Assembly (NCBI RefSeq): GCF_030817015.1
Contig: NZ_JAUSYS010000001.1
Location: forward strand, 1,674,001 to 1,738,000
Length of the DNA stretch: 64,000 nucleotides
Direction of reading: 5' to 3'
DNA from: Arthrobacter sp. V1I7
Lineage (GTDB): Bacteria; Actinomycetota; Actinomycetes; Actinomycetales; Micrococcaceae
Positions 36,503 to 45,321 of this stretch are shown one piece after another. Position 1 is the first letter of the stretch. Each line of letters opens with the position of its first letter. The notes beneath the pieces were generated by a model. It was not told the origin of the DNA. It searched no databases and worked only from the letters and a program-made list of their open reading frames with translations. The translations under genes and the position numbers were made by a program.

Positions 36503-38086
36503 TTAGGTGAGTGTTGAGACCGCGAGCTTCAGTATTGTTGCCGCGCCTCCCTCAGCCGATAGCCAGTTCTCCCGGTTTTCGGTTTCGGGGAAGATGAGAT
36601 CAGTCAGGACGACCTTGCCGCCCTGGACGAATACTTCGACCGAGCAGCGGTCCACGACGATGAGTAATTTGAGCACACCGTTTTCAAGGTCAACTGGTGC
36701 TGACTCGACCGAAGCGAATTTCCCGTGGAAGCAGGTGTTTCCTGATTGTCTGCGGTCAAGGATGAGTTGGGCGCTGGTTGTGTTGTAGCTAAGAATGGTG
36801 CCCTTGCTCCCGTCACTGCTTCCGAAGAGTCGGAAAACAAAACGTTCGGCGCTTCCGGGCAGTATCTCCGCCTCGATGATTTGGGCGCTACCTGGTACCG
36901 CATCCGGCAATCGGAGGGCTGAATTTCGCAGCTCAAAGGTGTCTGCGTTCATTTGGTCCTTGGCAGTAGCCAGCTCTTCTCCTGCGCAGGGGTCCGCCAG
37001 GACCGGTTGCTGGATCAGACGGGCGGAGCCGTTGACTGCTGTGAGGCGCACTTCGCGGGCGAGGGTCATCGAGGACCGCCAGGGGGCGGTGGGCAGCTCG
37101 TTGGCGTAGTCCCAGTTGTTCATCCAGCCGATGATGATACGCCGGTCATCCGGGGTGTTGCTAAAGGATACGGAGGCGTAGCAGTCGCGTCCCCAGTCCA
37201 GCCACAGGCATTGCTGCAAGGCTGCAGGGCCCGCCTCGGGGTCGGGGAGGGAGGCCAGTCCTGCTGGCGCAGCGAGTGAACCGGCGTCCGGGAGGAACCG
37301 TGCGCCATCGAAGTGCCCGATGAAGTACTGGCCGCCGGAACCTCCTGCCACTGCGCCGGGGTTAATGTTTACGATCAGTACCCATTTGATGTTGTCCGGG
37401 TCCCCGTCCACCGCCAGGGGAAAGAGATCGGGGCACTCCCATTCGCCGGCGTCGGCGTTGGCCGGGCCGAAGTTGCTCAGAAAGTCCCAGGATTTGAGGT
37501 CTTCCGAACGATAGAAGACCACCTTTTGGTGCTGCGCTTCGACGGCGATCATGACCCAGCAGGCACCTTGGTCCCCTTGATAGCGGAAGACTTTGGGATC
37601 GCGGAAGTTCGCGGAGTTTCTGCTGAGGACAGGGTTTCCTTGGTATTTTCGCCACGTCATTCCTGCATCTGTGCTGTAGGCCAGAGACTGGGCCTGCGTG
37701 CCGCTGTGTTCGGACGCGGCTTTGTAGGCACTGGTGTAAATGGCTACGAGGGCAGGTGCGTCCGCCGTGCCGAAACCGGACGTGCTGCCGTGGTCGACTA
37801 CGACACTCCCTGAGAAGATGTCCTCTGTCTCGTCGCAGGCAATGGCAACAGGGTGTTCCGTCCAGTGCAGCAAATCACGGGAGGTGGCGTGGCCCCAGGA
37901 CATGTTGCCCCAGACGTTGCCGTACGGGTTGTTCTGGAAGAAGAGGTGGTACAGGCCGTCGTGGAAAACCAGGCCATTGGGATCGTTCAGCCAGGTATCC
38001 CTTGCCGTGAAGTGGATGGCAGGCCGGAACCCGGAGGTTCCGGCCGTGGCTGTTTCCTGGCGTGCGGCATCAAGGCAACTGGACAT
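36503..38086 (-). CDS. GH32 beta-fructosidase, intracellular
   Basis: An intact 527-residue GH32 enzyme. The nucleophile Asp35 is in WLNDPNG, the transition-state Asp163 in NFRDPKVF, and the general acid Glu217 in EWECPDLF. The C-terminal beta-sandwich ends with VDRCSVEVFVQGGKVVLTD, a family signature. There is no signal peptide, so it acts in the cytoplasm on imported fructans, inulobiose or sucrose. The gene lies 39 bases after the LacI gene and upstream of pfkB on the same strand. It probably releases fructose from inulobiose made by the GH91 enzyme. Levan-specific activity cannot be excluded. Confidence 0.9.
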   Translation of the reverse strand: MSSCLDAARQETATAGTSGFRPAIHFTARDTWLNDPNGLVFHDGLYHLFFQNNPYGNVWGNMSWGHATSRDLLHWTEHPVAIACDETEDIFSGSVVVDHGSTSGFGTADAPALVAIYTSAYKAASEHSGTQAQSLAYSTDAGMTWRKYQGNPVLSRNSANFRDPKVFRYQGDQGACWVMIAVEAQHQKVVFYRSEDLKSWDFLSNFGPANADAGEWECPDLFPLAVDGDPDNIKWVLIVNINPGAVAGGSGGQYFIGHFDGARFLPDAGSLAAPAGLASLPDPEAGPAALQQCLWLDWGRDCYASVSFSNTPDDRRIIIGWMNNWDYANELPTAPWRSSMTLAREVRLTAVNGSARLIQQPVLADPCAGEELATAKDQMNADTFELRNSALRLPDAVPGSAQIIEAEILPGSAERFVFRLFGSSDGSKGTILSYNTTSAQLILDRRQSGNTCFHGKFASVESAPVDLENGVLKLLIVVDRCSVEVFVQGGKVVLTDLIFPETENRENWLSAEGGAATILKLAVSTLT

Positions 38087-38125
38087 GTCTGGCGTTCCTC
38101 TTGGGAAGTGGAAGGGGCTGGCTGC

Positions 38126-39169
38126 CTATTGCCGGGGCGCCGTGATGGAATCGCGGCGCACCAGGGGGCAGCTCAGAATGGTCGGGTGAAGTGCCATGAG
38201 GGTAAGGTCGGTCTTTCCCTCGACGGCGTCAATCAGGTGCTCGGCGGCCCAAGCACCCATCTCGTAGTGAGGCAGGGCCACGGTGGTGAGGCCCGGGTGA
38301 AGGTTGGCGGCGATCAGTTCCTGGTCATCGAAGCCGACGACTGAAAGGTCAGCGGGGATGGTGAGTCCCAACTCCGCAGCGGCGCGGTAGGCTCCCATCG
38401 CCATCCGGTCGTTGTAACAGAACAAGCCGGTGGGCGGGTCCTCGCGTGCCAGGATCCGCCGGGCCGCTTCATAGCCGCCTTGCACCTCGGAGACCTCGGA
38501 CTCGACAGGTGCCGCGTCGCCGTCGAGCCCTGCTTCGGTCAGCGTGGCCCGGAACGCCTGGAGCCGCTGACGGGTTGCGGGGACATCATCGGTGTTGTTG
38601 ATGAAGCCCACCCGGGTGTGGCCCGCTTCGAGGAGCGCGCCCACGGCGGCGCGTGCACCACCTTCTTCGTCCGGAATCACGGCTGTGATGTTTCCACCGG
38701 TGGCCACCGAATCGACCAGGACGGAGGGCACACTGCCGAGGTTGGCCGGCAGCTCCACGTTGCGGTGGTACATGGTGGCGTAGAGGATTCCGTCCACCCG
38801 GCGCTCCAGGAGGTTCTCGACGTCGGCCTGCCGGGATTCGAGGCTGGCCGAGCCGGAGGTGTTGATGATCATGAGGTTGTACCCCCGGGCTCTGGCGGCC
38901 TCGTCAGCACCGAGGATGATCCGGCCGGCGTGGGGCGTGGTGGCGATATCCTCGCTGACCAGACCTAGCATGCCGGTCCTCTGGGTGCGAAGGGCCTGGG
39001 CAAGGCGGTTGGGGCCATAGCCTAGTTGCTCCGAAATGGTCCTGACCTTGTCTCTGGTTTCGGGGCTGATTCGGGCGTAGGAAACCTCGTTGAGTACGTG
39101 GGAGACAGTTGTCACGGAGACGCCGGCGGCGACGGCCACGTCCTTAATGCCGATGTTCTTGTTGCTCAT
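38126..39169 (-). CDS. LacI-family transcriptional regulator
   Basis: An intact 347-residue regulator. The N-terminal helix-turn-helix reads IKDVAVAAGVSVTTVSHVLN, the hinge helix PNRLAQALRTQ. The periplasmic-binding-protein-like core has MLGLVSEDIATTP, GILYATMYHRN, GHTRVGFINNTDD, PTGLFCYNDRMAMGAYRA and SVVGFDDQELIAANLHPGLT. GGGAGACAG precedes the ATG. The likely effector is a fructose-containing sugar, and the likely operator is the 17-bp palindrome in the promoter at 42702-42730. It is transcribed within the locus it probably represses. Confidence 0.92.
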   Translation of the reverse strand: MSNKNIGIKDVAVAAGVSVTTVSHVLNEVSYARISPETRDKVRTISEQLGYGPNRLAQALRTQRTGMLGLVSEDIATTPHAGRIILGADEAARARGYNLMIINTSGSASLESRQADVENLLERRVDGILYATMYHRNVELPANLGSVPSVLVDSVATGGNITAVIPDEEGGARAAVGALLEAGHTRVGFINNTDDVPATRQRLQAFRATLTEAGLDGDAAPVESEVSEVQGGYEAARRILAREDPPTGLFCYNDRMAMGAYRAAAELGLTIPADLSVVGFDDQELIAANLHPGLTTVALPHYEMGAWAAEHLIDAVEGKTDLTLMALHPTILSCPLVRRDSITAPRQ

Positions 39170-39216
39170 CTGTCTCCCACGTTCTTATGGTTGGTGTTGC
39201 TCTTGAGGGGCCGGGT

Positions 39217-39385
39217 TTACTCGTCCCAGAGGCCGTGTTCGGGCCAGCGGCGAGGAAGCCGTTCCTCGACCGGAGGCAGCTCTTCGTGGTGCGCGTGCTT
39301 GCCGGTCTGGTACCAGTAGGCTGCCGAGGAATAGTCGTTGCCCTTGTGCCAGGCCGTTGAGCGGGCTAATTGGCTGCCAAAATTC
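39217..39385 (-). pseudogene. GH172/DUF2961 protein, C-terminal remnant
   Basis: The minus frame reads LARSTAWHKGNDYSSAAYWY then QTGKHAHHEELPPVEERLP before TAA 39217. DYSSxAYWYQTxxH followed by LPPVEERLP is the hallmark end of DUF2961 proteins, now GH172, which includes difructose-anhydride-I synthase/hydrolase. A ribosome binding site and ATG (39390-39400) remain just upstream but in a different frame, so an internal deletion has removed almost the whole gene. It sits between the second permease and lacI. Confidence 0.7.
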
Positions 39386-39449
39386 CATGTTCCATTGCGT
39401 ACCTTTCGATTTTCCCGTGCGGGGTGTTGTTCGTTTCGTTGTTGGTGGT

Positions 39450-40418
39450 CTAGCCCTTGACGGCGCCGAGCGTCATGCCTGCGACGATCTTGCGCTGCAA
39501 GAGAAGGGTGAGGAGGATGACCGGGATGGAGTACACGGCGGCAAGTGCCGTCATGGATCCCCAGTCCAGGCCGAACTGGGTCTGGAAGTTTGCGATCACC
39601 ACTGGGGTGGTCTGGGACCGGACGGCGGTCATCAGGAGGGCGAACAGGAATTCGTTCCAGGAGGCGAGGAAGGCGAAGATCGCCGTGACCGCGATGCCGC
39701 CGGACACCACGGGGATGACCACGCGCCACAGGGCTCCGAGCCTGCTGCAACCGTCCACGGTGGCCGCTTCCTCCAGGTCCTGCGGCACGGCTTCGAAGAA
39801 ACTGGACATCAGCCAGATGGAAAGCGGCAGCGAGATTGTGGTGTGGGCGATGGACAGGGCAATCGGAGTGTCGGCAAGTCCCGCTGCCGACATCATCGAT
39901 GCGAGGGGGATGCCGATGGCCACCGGCGGCACCATGCGGGTGACCAGGGCCGCCATGATGAAAACGCGGCCGCTGGGTGTTTTGTACCGGGTGATGCCGT
40001 ACGCGGCCGGAACCGCCAGCACGAGGGACAGGACCGTGCTGATGATGGCCGTCTGCGCGCTGTTGATGAAGGAGGCCAGCACCCCGCTGCGTCCCAGGGC
40101 GTTGGTGTAGTTCTCCAGGGTCCATTCCCTGGGCAGGATGGTGGGCGGGACGGCGATGGTGTCGATCGGTGTCTTGAACGACGTGAAAAGCAGGTAGAGG
40201 AACGGGAAGCCGTAGAGGATCATGGCCGCCGCGAGGAGGATCCAGAGCAGCGTCCTGGTGCTGCGCTTGCCTGCCTCAAGGCCCTCCGCGTGGTAGCGGC
40301 GGCGGCGCGCGCCGTTGCCGTCCGACGCCTTGGTGCTGACTGGGGAAGTCACTGTTGAGGTTGGCATGGTGGTCTCCGTTGCGGCTGGACCTTGAAGGCG
40401 GGGGTCTGCGAGGCTCAT
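39450..40418 (-). CDS. Carbohydrate ABC transporter permease, MalG type
   Basis: An intact 322-residue permease with an unusually long basic cytoplasmic head of about 60 residues, then six helices starting LLWILLAAAMILYGFPFLYL. The EAA loop reads LEEAATVDGCSRLGALWRVV, with IP following. It ends LLLQRKIVAGMTLGAVKG as in MalG relatives. Its first codon overlaps the end of the preceding permease. It forms the membrane channel for the disaccharide with the gene upstream. The ATPase is not encoded here and is probably a shared MsmK-like protein elsewhere. Confidence 0.92.
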   Translation of the reverse strand: MSLADPRLQGPAATETTMPTSTVTSPVSTKASDGNGARRRRYHAEGLEAGKRSTRTLLWILLAAAMILYGFPFLYLLFTSFKTPIDTIAVPPTILPREWTLENYTNALGRSGVLASFINSAQTAIISTVLSLVLAVPAAYGITRYKTPSGRVFIMAALVTRMVPPVAIGIPLASMMSAAGLADTPIALSIAHTTISLPLSIWLMSSFFEAVPQDLEEAATVDGCSRLGALWRVVIPVVSGGIAVTAIFAFLASWNEFLFALLMTAVRSQTTPVVIANFQTQFGLDWGSMTALAAVYSIPVILLTLLLQRKIVAGMTLGAVKG

Positions 40419-41305
40419 CAGTTGTCCTTTCCTGGCCGCCAGATGGTGGAAACGGCGAAGAAGGCGACGGCGAGCATGGCCAGCAGATAAATGGTGCCCA
40501 TGGCGCTTGCCAGTCCGGGATCGCCGAAGCGGATCATGGTGCGGTAAATCAGCAGGCTCATGGTTTCGGAGGCGGACTGGGGTCCGCCGTTGGTCTGGAT
40601 GAGGATGGTGTCGAAGGCGCGGGCTGCGTCGATGCCGCGGACCACCAGCGCGACGGCGATGACCGGCCGCAGGAGGGGCAGGATGATCCGGAACAGCATG
40701 GCGGGTGCACGGGCGCCGTCCAGGCGGGCCGCCTCGATGAGGTCACCGGGGATGTTCTGCAGGCCCGCGAAGAGCACCAGGCACATAAACGACGTGGTGA
40801 GCCAGATGTCCGGAATGGCCACCGAGAACAGCACGATGTTGGGGTCGGACAGCCAGCCGATCTGGTTGGGGTTGGCCAGCATCCCGGCCTGGTGCATGAG
40901 CGTCCCGATCAGGCCGAAGTTGTCGATCATGAGGAACTTCCACAGCAGGCCTGCCACGATCGGCGCAATCATGAGCGGGTACAGGAACACGGTCCGCCAG
41001 ATCTGGGAGTTGCGGCCCAGCATGGTGAAGAGCAGGGCCATGCCCAGCCCGAGGGCGAATTCGAGGGTGACCACCACCAGGGTGTAGGCGAGGGTCCGCC
41101 AGCCGGCGCCCATAAACGCCTCGGAAGCGAAGGCCCGGAAGTAGTTGTCCAGACCCACGAAGTCGCGGGGTCCGCCGGCGATGGGCGAGATCTTGAAGAA
41201 GCTGTCGGCCACCAGGCGGAACAGCGGGTAGGCGACGAAGATGGCGAGGAACAATGCTGCCGGGGCCATCAGATACGTTGCGAAGCGGCGATCGGAGATG
41301 CGCAC
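40418..41305 (-). CDS. Carbohydrate ABC transporter permease, MalF/UgpA type
   Basis: An intact 295-residue permease with six helices (first YLMAPAALFLAIFVAYPLFR). The EAA motif is LIEAARLDGARAPAMLFRIILP, split here as EAARLDGARAP and LFRIILPLL. It starts 65 bases after the solute-binding protein gene and shares its last base with the start of the next permease, so the three are co-transcribed. It belongs to the CUT1 class that imports oligosaccharides. Confidence 0.92.
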   Translation of the reverse strand: MRISDRRFATYLMAPAALFLAIFVAYPLFRLVADSFFKISPIAGGPRDFVGLDNYFRAFASEAFMGAGWRTLAYTLVVVTLEFALGLGMALLFTMLGRNSQIWRTVFLYPLMIAPIVAGLLWKFLMIDNFGLIGTLMHQAGMLANPNQIGWLSDPNIVLFSVAIPDIWLTTSFMCLVLFAGLQNIPGDLIEAARLDGARAPAMLFRIILPLLRPVIAVALVVRGIDAARAFDTILIQTNGGPQSASETMSLLIYRTMIRFGDPGLASAMGTIYLLAMLAVAFFAVSTIWRPGKDN

Positions 41306-41370
41306 GGTTTTCTCTTCTGTTTGTTGGGGCCGCGGCCGGCACCGGTTGGGCAGGTGCCGGCCGCGGAGTC

Positions 41371-42648
41371 TTACTTGAGGAGGTCCTGGATCTGCTTCTT
41401 GGCGTCAGCCAGGAGGGCTGCGGAGTCCCCGCCGGCCACGGCCTTCTGGAGGAGGGGCACCAGGACGGTGTCCACGATCTGCTGCCACTTTTCCGTTGCC
41501 GGCCGGGTGGCAGTGGCGGCACCGTTGAGCGTCTTGATCAGCGGGCCGAAGCTCTCGTACCCGTCCTTGTCCTGGTACTTCTCGAATGCCGAGATGCGCG
41601 AGGCGAGGCCCAGGCTGGACTCGATGCCCATGCTGTTGTAGTCGTAGGCGCACTTGACGAACTTTTTGGCGTTGTCCGTGTTCTTGGTGGCCTTGGGGAC
41701 TGAGAGGTACCAGGGACCCGGAACGCCTGCCACGCCTGCGCTGCCGCCGATCATCGGGGCCGCGCCCACTTTGCCGGCAACCGGTGCGTCCTTGGGGATC
41801 TGGCGGTAGGCGTGGGCCCAGAAGCGGGTCATGGCGGTTTTGCCCTGGTTGAACAGGTTCTGGGCAGCGGCCCAGTCCACCTGGGCGGCACCCGGAGGCG
41901 CATAGCTGGTCAGACTGGTGTAGAAGTCCAGTGCTTCCTTGTGGGCCGCGTTGTCGATGACTACGTTGTTGTTTTCGTCCAGGACCATCGGGGAACCGGC
42001 CTGGAGCACGTGGGCCAGCCATTCGGTCTCGACGCCGCCCTTGACGTCGGTTCCGTACATGCCGTCCTTGGTAAAGAACTCGGAGATGTCCTTGTACTGC
42101 TGCCAGGTGGTGGGTGCCGCGAGGTCGTAGCCGTACTTTGCCTTGAAGCCGGCCTTGTTCGCGGCGTCTTCAAAGAGATCCGTGCGGTAGAGGATGATTT
42201 CGGCATTGGTCCAGGCGGGCATGCCGATGAAGTGGCCGTCCACGTTGGCTTCCTTGACGAGGGCCGGGAAAATGTCTTTCTTGGCCTCGTCGGTGAAGAG
42301 ATCGTCGATGGGCTGGATGGCGTCCTTGAAGCTGGGCAGCCACACGGAGTCCAGTGCAGCGACGTCGAAGGAGACGTTGCCGGAGGAGAACTCGCTGGAG
42401 AGCCGGTTGAACATGCCGTCATAGGGCAGTTCGACGAAGTTGACGTCGATTCCCGCGTCTTTCTTGCACTGCTCGGCCACGCCTGTCAGCTCGGCGTGTC
42501 CGCCGGCCTCCACCAGGACGTTGACGGTGCTGGCGGCGCTACCCGAGGTGGTCGGGCCCCCTGCGCCGCAGCCGGTGGCGGCAAGTGCGACGGCGGTGCA
42601 GATGCCGCCGATGGTGGCGAACCTGTTGATGGTCTTTCGAGTGGACAT
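41371..42648 (-). CDS. Sugar ABC transporter substrate-binding lipoprotein
   Basis: A CUT1-type binding protein of 425 residues from ATG 42648. The frame continues far upstream but without family character. The signal peptide reads INRFATIGGICTAVALAATG and then Cys, the lipidated residue. Domain markers are FVELPYDGMFNRLSSEFSSG, FDVAALDSVWLPSFKDAIQP, FIGMPAWTNAEIILYRTDLF and KTAMTRFWAHAYRQIP. It captures the sugar outside the membrane for the two permeases downstream. It is the first gene after the palindrome-bearing promoter, as expected for the most highly expressed component. Confidence 0.92.
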   Translation of the reverse strand: MSTRKTINRFATIGGICTAVALAATGCGAGGPTTSGSAASTVNVLVEAGGHAELTGVAEQCKKDAGIDVNFVELPYDGMFNRLSSEFSSGNVSFDVAALDSVWLPSFKDAIQPIDDLFTDEAKKDIFPALVKEANVDGHFIGMPAWTNAEIILYRTDLFEDAANKAGFKAKYGYDLAAPTTWQQYKDISEFFTKDGMYGTDVKGGVETEWLAHVLQAGSPMVLDENNNVVIDNAAHKEALDFYTSLTSYAPPGAAQVDWAAAQNLFNQGKTAMTRFWAHAYRQIPKDAPVAGKVGAAPMIGGSAGVAGVPGPWYLSVPKATKNTDNAKKFVKCAYDYNSMGIESSLGLASRISAFEKYQDKDGYESFGPLIKTLNGAATATRPATEKWQQIVDTVLVPLLQKAVAGGDSAALLADAKKQIQDLLK

Positions 42649-42701
42649 CGCTGTCGACTCACTTTCTCTCGAACGGAATGGCGAGACGGTCTGTGGGGTG
42701 A

Positions 42702-42730
42702 ATAATCGTTTTGCCAAAACGACTTGGCAA
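42702..42730 (-). promoter_or_regulatory. Promoter with LacI-type operator for the fructan-disaccharide locus
   Basis: On the minus strand TTGCCA and GATTAT are separated by exactly 17 bases. The spacer and -10 are covered by a perfect 17-bp palindrome, TCGTTTTGGCAAAACGA (42706-42722), typical in length and AT-rich arms for LacI-family operators. A second overlapping palindrome, TGCCAA-N6-TTGGCA, spans 42712-42729. Binding would block RNA polymerase. A further half site CCGTTTTGG lies at 42841-42849. Confidence 0.75.
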
Positions 42731-43567
42731 CACCCTAGGATTAATCGCTCGGGCGTGTCAAGGGCCACATTGGGATTGTTTCCCGGTCTTGACGCAAAAG
42801 GTTTGCGCGGCCCTAGAGTCGTCGTCGCAGGGATGATAAACCGTTTTGGCTTATTTGGCCGATTTGGCAGGTTTTCGGCATCACGTGCACACCAAGGCAG
42901 GCCTAGATTGCAAGGAATGGCGGCTGATGTGTGCCATCGGACCGCGAGAAGGGACGCCCATAAACAAGGACCGAGCAGCTCCTGCGGAGCAGGACCCGGA
43001 CGATAGCGGTTCCCCGGAAGACGGAAGCGCCATACCGAAGTCGAAGGACGGCGTCGGGCCGCGACGACGCCCGAAAAATCGAACTTCGAGCCGGAGGAGG
43101 ATGATCCGGCTGAAGACAGCGAAGCCAAATATACCGGAGGATCAGCAGACGGGCCCTGATTGCTGCCACGGTAGCCGTAGACGGGACCTCCAGACGCCTG
43201 CGAGCACCCTCGACGGGTCAGTCAGGGTCATCGGGGCCAGCTGTCGATGACAGGGGAAACCACATATGCATTCAAATATCCCCTGCCGATTCCTGACCAT
43301 TCTGTGACTTGGGCAGCCGCCGAAACGCCTAGTGAGGGCGCGTTCGAGCCTGTCCGCATCGACCACGGACGGGCTACCGCACGCCGACCGCCGACCGTAG
43401 CCCCCGACCTCACCTGTGCAGCGCGTTTCCCCGGATGCGTTCCCTCTGGCAACGAGCCTTGGCAGAATTTCGGAAAGATACCCCACGCGCGGCGCATCCG
43501 GACGGCTGCCGGACCTCCGTCCAGGGCTCCTGACGCCGGAAATAGGCAAAAAAACCTTTCCAAACCC
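42731..43567. other. Long stretch without an assignable gene
   Basis: Open frames exist on both strands, with charged low-complexity translation in 43000-43150, but there is no family, start signal or continuity. It separates the sugar locus from the hsp20 gene. Confidence 0.35.
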
Positions 43568-43626
43568 TTGAAGACTCTTCCCGCCGGTGCTAAAAAATCT
43601 ATATCAGCCAATACAGATCGGCTGAT
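43568..43626 (+). promoter_or_regulatory. Promoter and inverted repeat before hsp20
   Basis: TTGAAG (43568-43573) and TAAAAA (43591-43596) are 17 bases apart. Immediately downstream lies the inverted repeat ATCAGCC-N10-GGCTGAT (43603-43609 and 43620-43626), placed where a repressor would block initiation. It is not the HspR-type HAIR sequence. Confidence 0.5.
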
Positions 43627-43668
43627 GGTGGAAATGTGTTGGACTGTCTCATTTCGAGGAGGGAAGCC

Positions 43669-44091
43669 ATGTTGATGCGAACCGATCCGTTCCGCGAGCT
43701 GGACAGGCTGGCCCAGCAGGTCCTCGGCACGGCAGCGCGGCCGGCAGCGATGCCGATGGACGCGTGGCAGGAGGACCAGGAATTCGTGGTGGCCTTTGAT
43801 CTGCCCGGCGTGAATGTGGATTCAGTTGAACTGGATGTGGAACGGAATGTCCTGACGGTACGGGCTGAACGTCCCGATCCGGCAGGCAAGGATACCGAAT
43901 TGATCGCGTCGGAGCGGCCGCGCGGTGTGTTTAGCCGCCAGTTGATCCTCGGGGACACCCTGGATGCTGAGAACGTGAAGGCAACCTACGCCGGCGGTGT
44001 TCTGACCTTACGCATTCCGGTCATCGAGAAGGCCAAGCCGCGCAAGATCGAGATCGAAACCCAGGGGGGACAGCACCAGGTCGCCGCTTAG
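43669..44091 (+). CDS. Hsp20/alpha-crystallin small heat-shock protein
   Basis: An intact 140-residue small heat-shock protein; GAGGAGGGAAGCC precedes ATG 43669. The alpha-crystallin domain runs from about 33 to 128: [70 protein letters not shown]. The motif GVLTLRIP is the A-x-x-x-GVL signature near the end. It prevents aggregation of unfolding proteins without ATP. It is monocistronic, followed by a perfect hairpin. Confidence 0.95.
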   Translation: MLMRTDPFRELDRLAQQVLGTAARPAAMPMDAWQEDQEFVVAFDLPGVNVDSVELDVERNVLTVRAERPDPAGKDTELIASERPRGVFSRQLILGDTLDAENVKATYAGGVLTLRIPVIEKAKPRKIEIETQGGQHQVAA

Positions 44092-44213
44092 TTCCCCCGC
44101 AGGGCCGGGAGGTCCGGACGCTTTGCCGACTGCCATTTGGGGCGATTCGCCATTCTGTGCACGCCACAGCGCCAGACAGCGCACCGGCAGCAAGCGACCG
44201 CACCTTCGGGTAA

Positions 44214-44242
44214 GGCTGCCCCCGGCACTGCCGGGGGCAGCC
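44214..44242. terminator. Perfect 29-base hairpin after hsp20
   Basis: GGCTGCCCCCGGCA and its exact complement surround a single central C. No T-run follows, so it is either a weak terminator or a stabilising 3' hairpin. Confidence 0.45.
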
Positions 44243-44403
44243 GCCAACACAACCCCAGATGGCCTAAACAGGGGGCCAGGCCTTCATGGTGGCCTCGTCC
44301 CCCTGTACCTGCAGTTCCGGGTCCGACTCCGGGTGCACCCGGAGGGGCAGACGTCCTGTCCCTCCCGGCCCCGCGAGGTCCAGCGAAAGGACGGCGATTC
44401 CTG

Positions 44404-44600
44404 ATGAATTCCGAACTTGAGCGGTTGCGGGCACTGGCGGCAGTGATCGCGACGGCGGAAGCGGCCCTGGACACGGCATACCGGACCGCTGCAGGCATCC
44501 GCCGCCGCACTCCTGCGCACCGGAGATGCGACGCTGGCCGAGGCCAGGGCTGGCGGTCAGAACCAGATCGAAGCAAGTGGGGAAGAAGTTTCGGGTCCGG
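44404..44600 (+). pseudogene. Small helical protein, frameshifted
   Basis: ATG 44404, with AAAGGACG upstream, begins MNSELERLRALAAVIATAEA and ALDTAYRTAAGI. Near 44505 the helical character continues in another frame with LLRTGDATLAEARAGGQNQ. It runs into the end of the EAL gene on the other strand. Family unknown. Confidence 0.35.
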
Positions 44601-45250
44601 TTTTGGCAGGATCCGGGTGTTTCCAGCCGGCCCAGTCCTGGGGCCGTGTGGTGGGTCGGCCGAGGAAGTAGCCTTGCGCGGCTGTCGCGCCGAGACCGGC
44701 GACAGTTGCCAGTTCATCGAGTGTTTCGATGCCTCGGGCGATAAGCGCTGCTCCGAGCTGCTCGGCGAAGCCGACCATGGCCTCGCCTAAGGCGCGGCGG
44801 AGGGGGTCCGTGTCGATTCCGGCGATGAGGTTGCGATCCAGCTTGATGATGTCGGGTTTGAGTTGCCTGATGTGGCGGATCGAGTTGAAGTACGAACCGG
44901 TATGGTCGATCGCGAGCCGGACTCCGCGCTGTCGCAGGGGTGTCAGGGCGGCGATAAGGGCTACGGGCTGCTCTTCAGTCAGGGCTTCGGGGAGTTCGAG
45001 GACCATGCGGTCCGGGGCGAGCAGGGATTCCTCCAGCAACCCCGGCAGCAGGGGATCCAGGCAGGTGGCCGGGGACAGTTTCAGCGCCACATACACGTGG
45101 GACGGGAGATGCCCGGCGGAGGCCAGGGCGGACTCCAGGGCAGCGAATTCAAGTTCGCTTCCCAGCCGTGCCTCTGCAGCTTCCGCGAACCAGTAGTCCG
45201 TTCAGGCCCAGTGCCTTGTCCCGCAGCGACCCTTCCGGGAAGGACGTCGT
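44557..45250 (-). pseudogene. EAL-domain protein, N-terminus lost and frameshifted
   Basis: The C-terminal part of a c-di-GMP phosphodiesterase domain: FPEGSLRDKALGLN, then in another frame DYWFAEAAEARLGSELEFAA, VYVALKLSPATCLDPLLPGL, VRLAIDHTGSYFNSIRHIRQ and LKPDIIKLDRNLIAGID. The EAL motif itself and any GGDEF or sensor domain should lie upstream and are absent. The frame change is near 45195. IDHTG stands where active enzymes have DDFG(T), so even the parent may have been a non-catalytic EAL protein. Confidence 0.75.
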
Positions 45251-45321
45251 GAGCAGTGACAGAGCTGCGGGCATGACGGCCGCGGTCGCAGACGGCTGCG
45301 TGGCTGGCTCTGCTGGCGGGC

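Noticed and set aside
39400..40125. Upstream part of the minus-strand ORF that contains the GH172 remnant
   Set aside because: That part is the alternate frame of the permease gene. Only the last 55 codons belong to GH172.
39360..41641. Long plus-strand ORFs antisense to the sugar permeases and binding protein
   Set aside because: Composition is typical of antisense frames in high-GC coding DNA and no family is recognisable.
41371..43128. 585-residue version of the sugar-binding protein
   Set aside because: The 160 residues before ATG 42648 span the promoter and operator. The signal peptide fixes the start at 42648.
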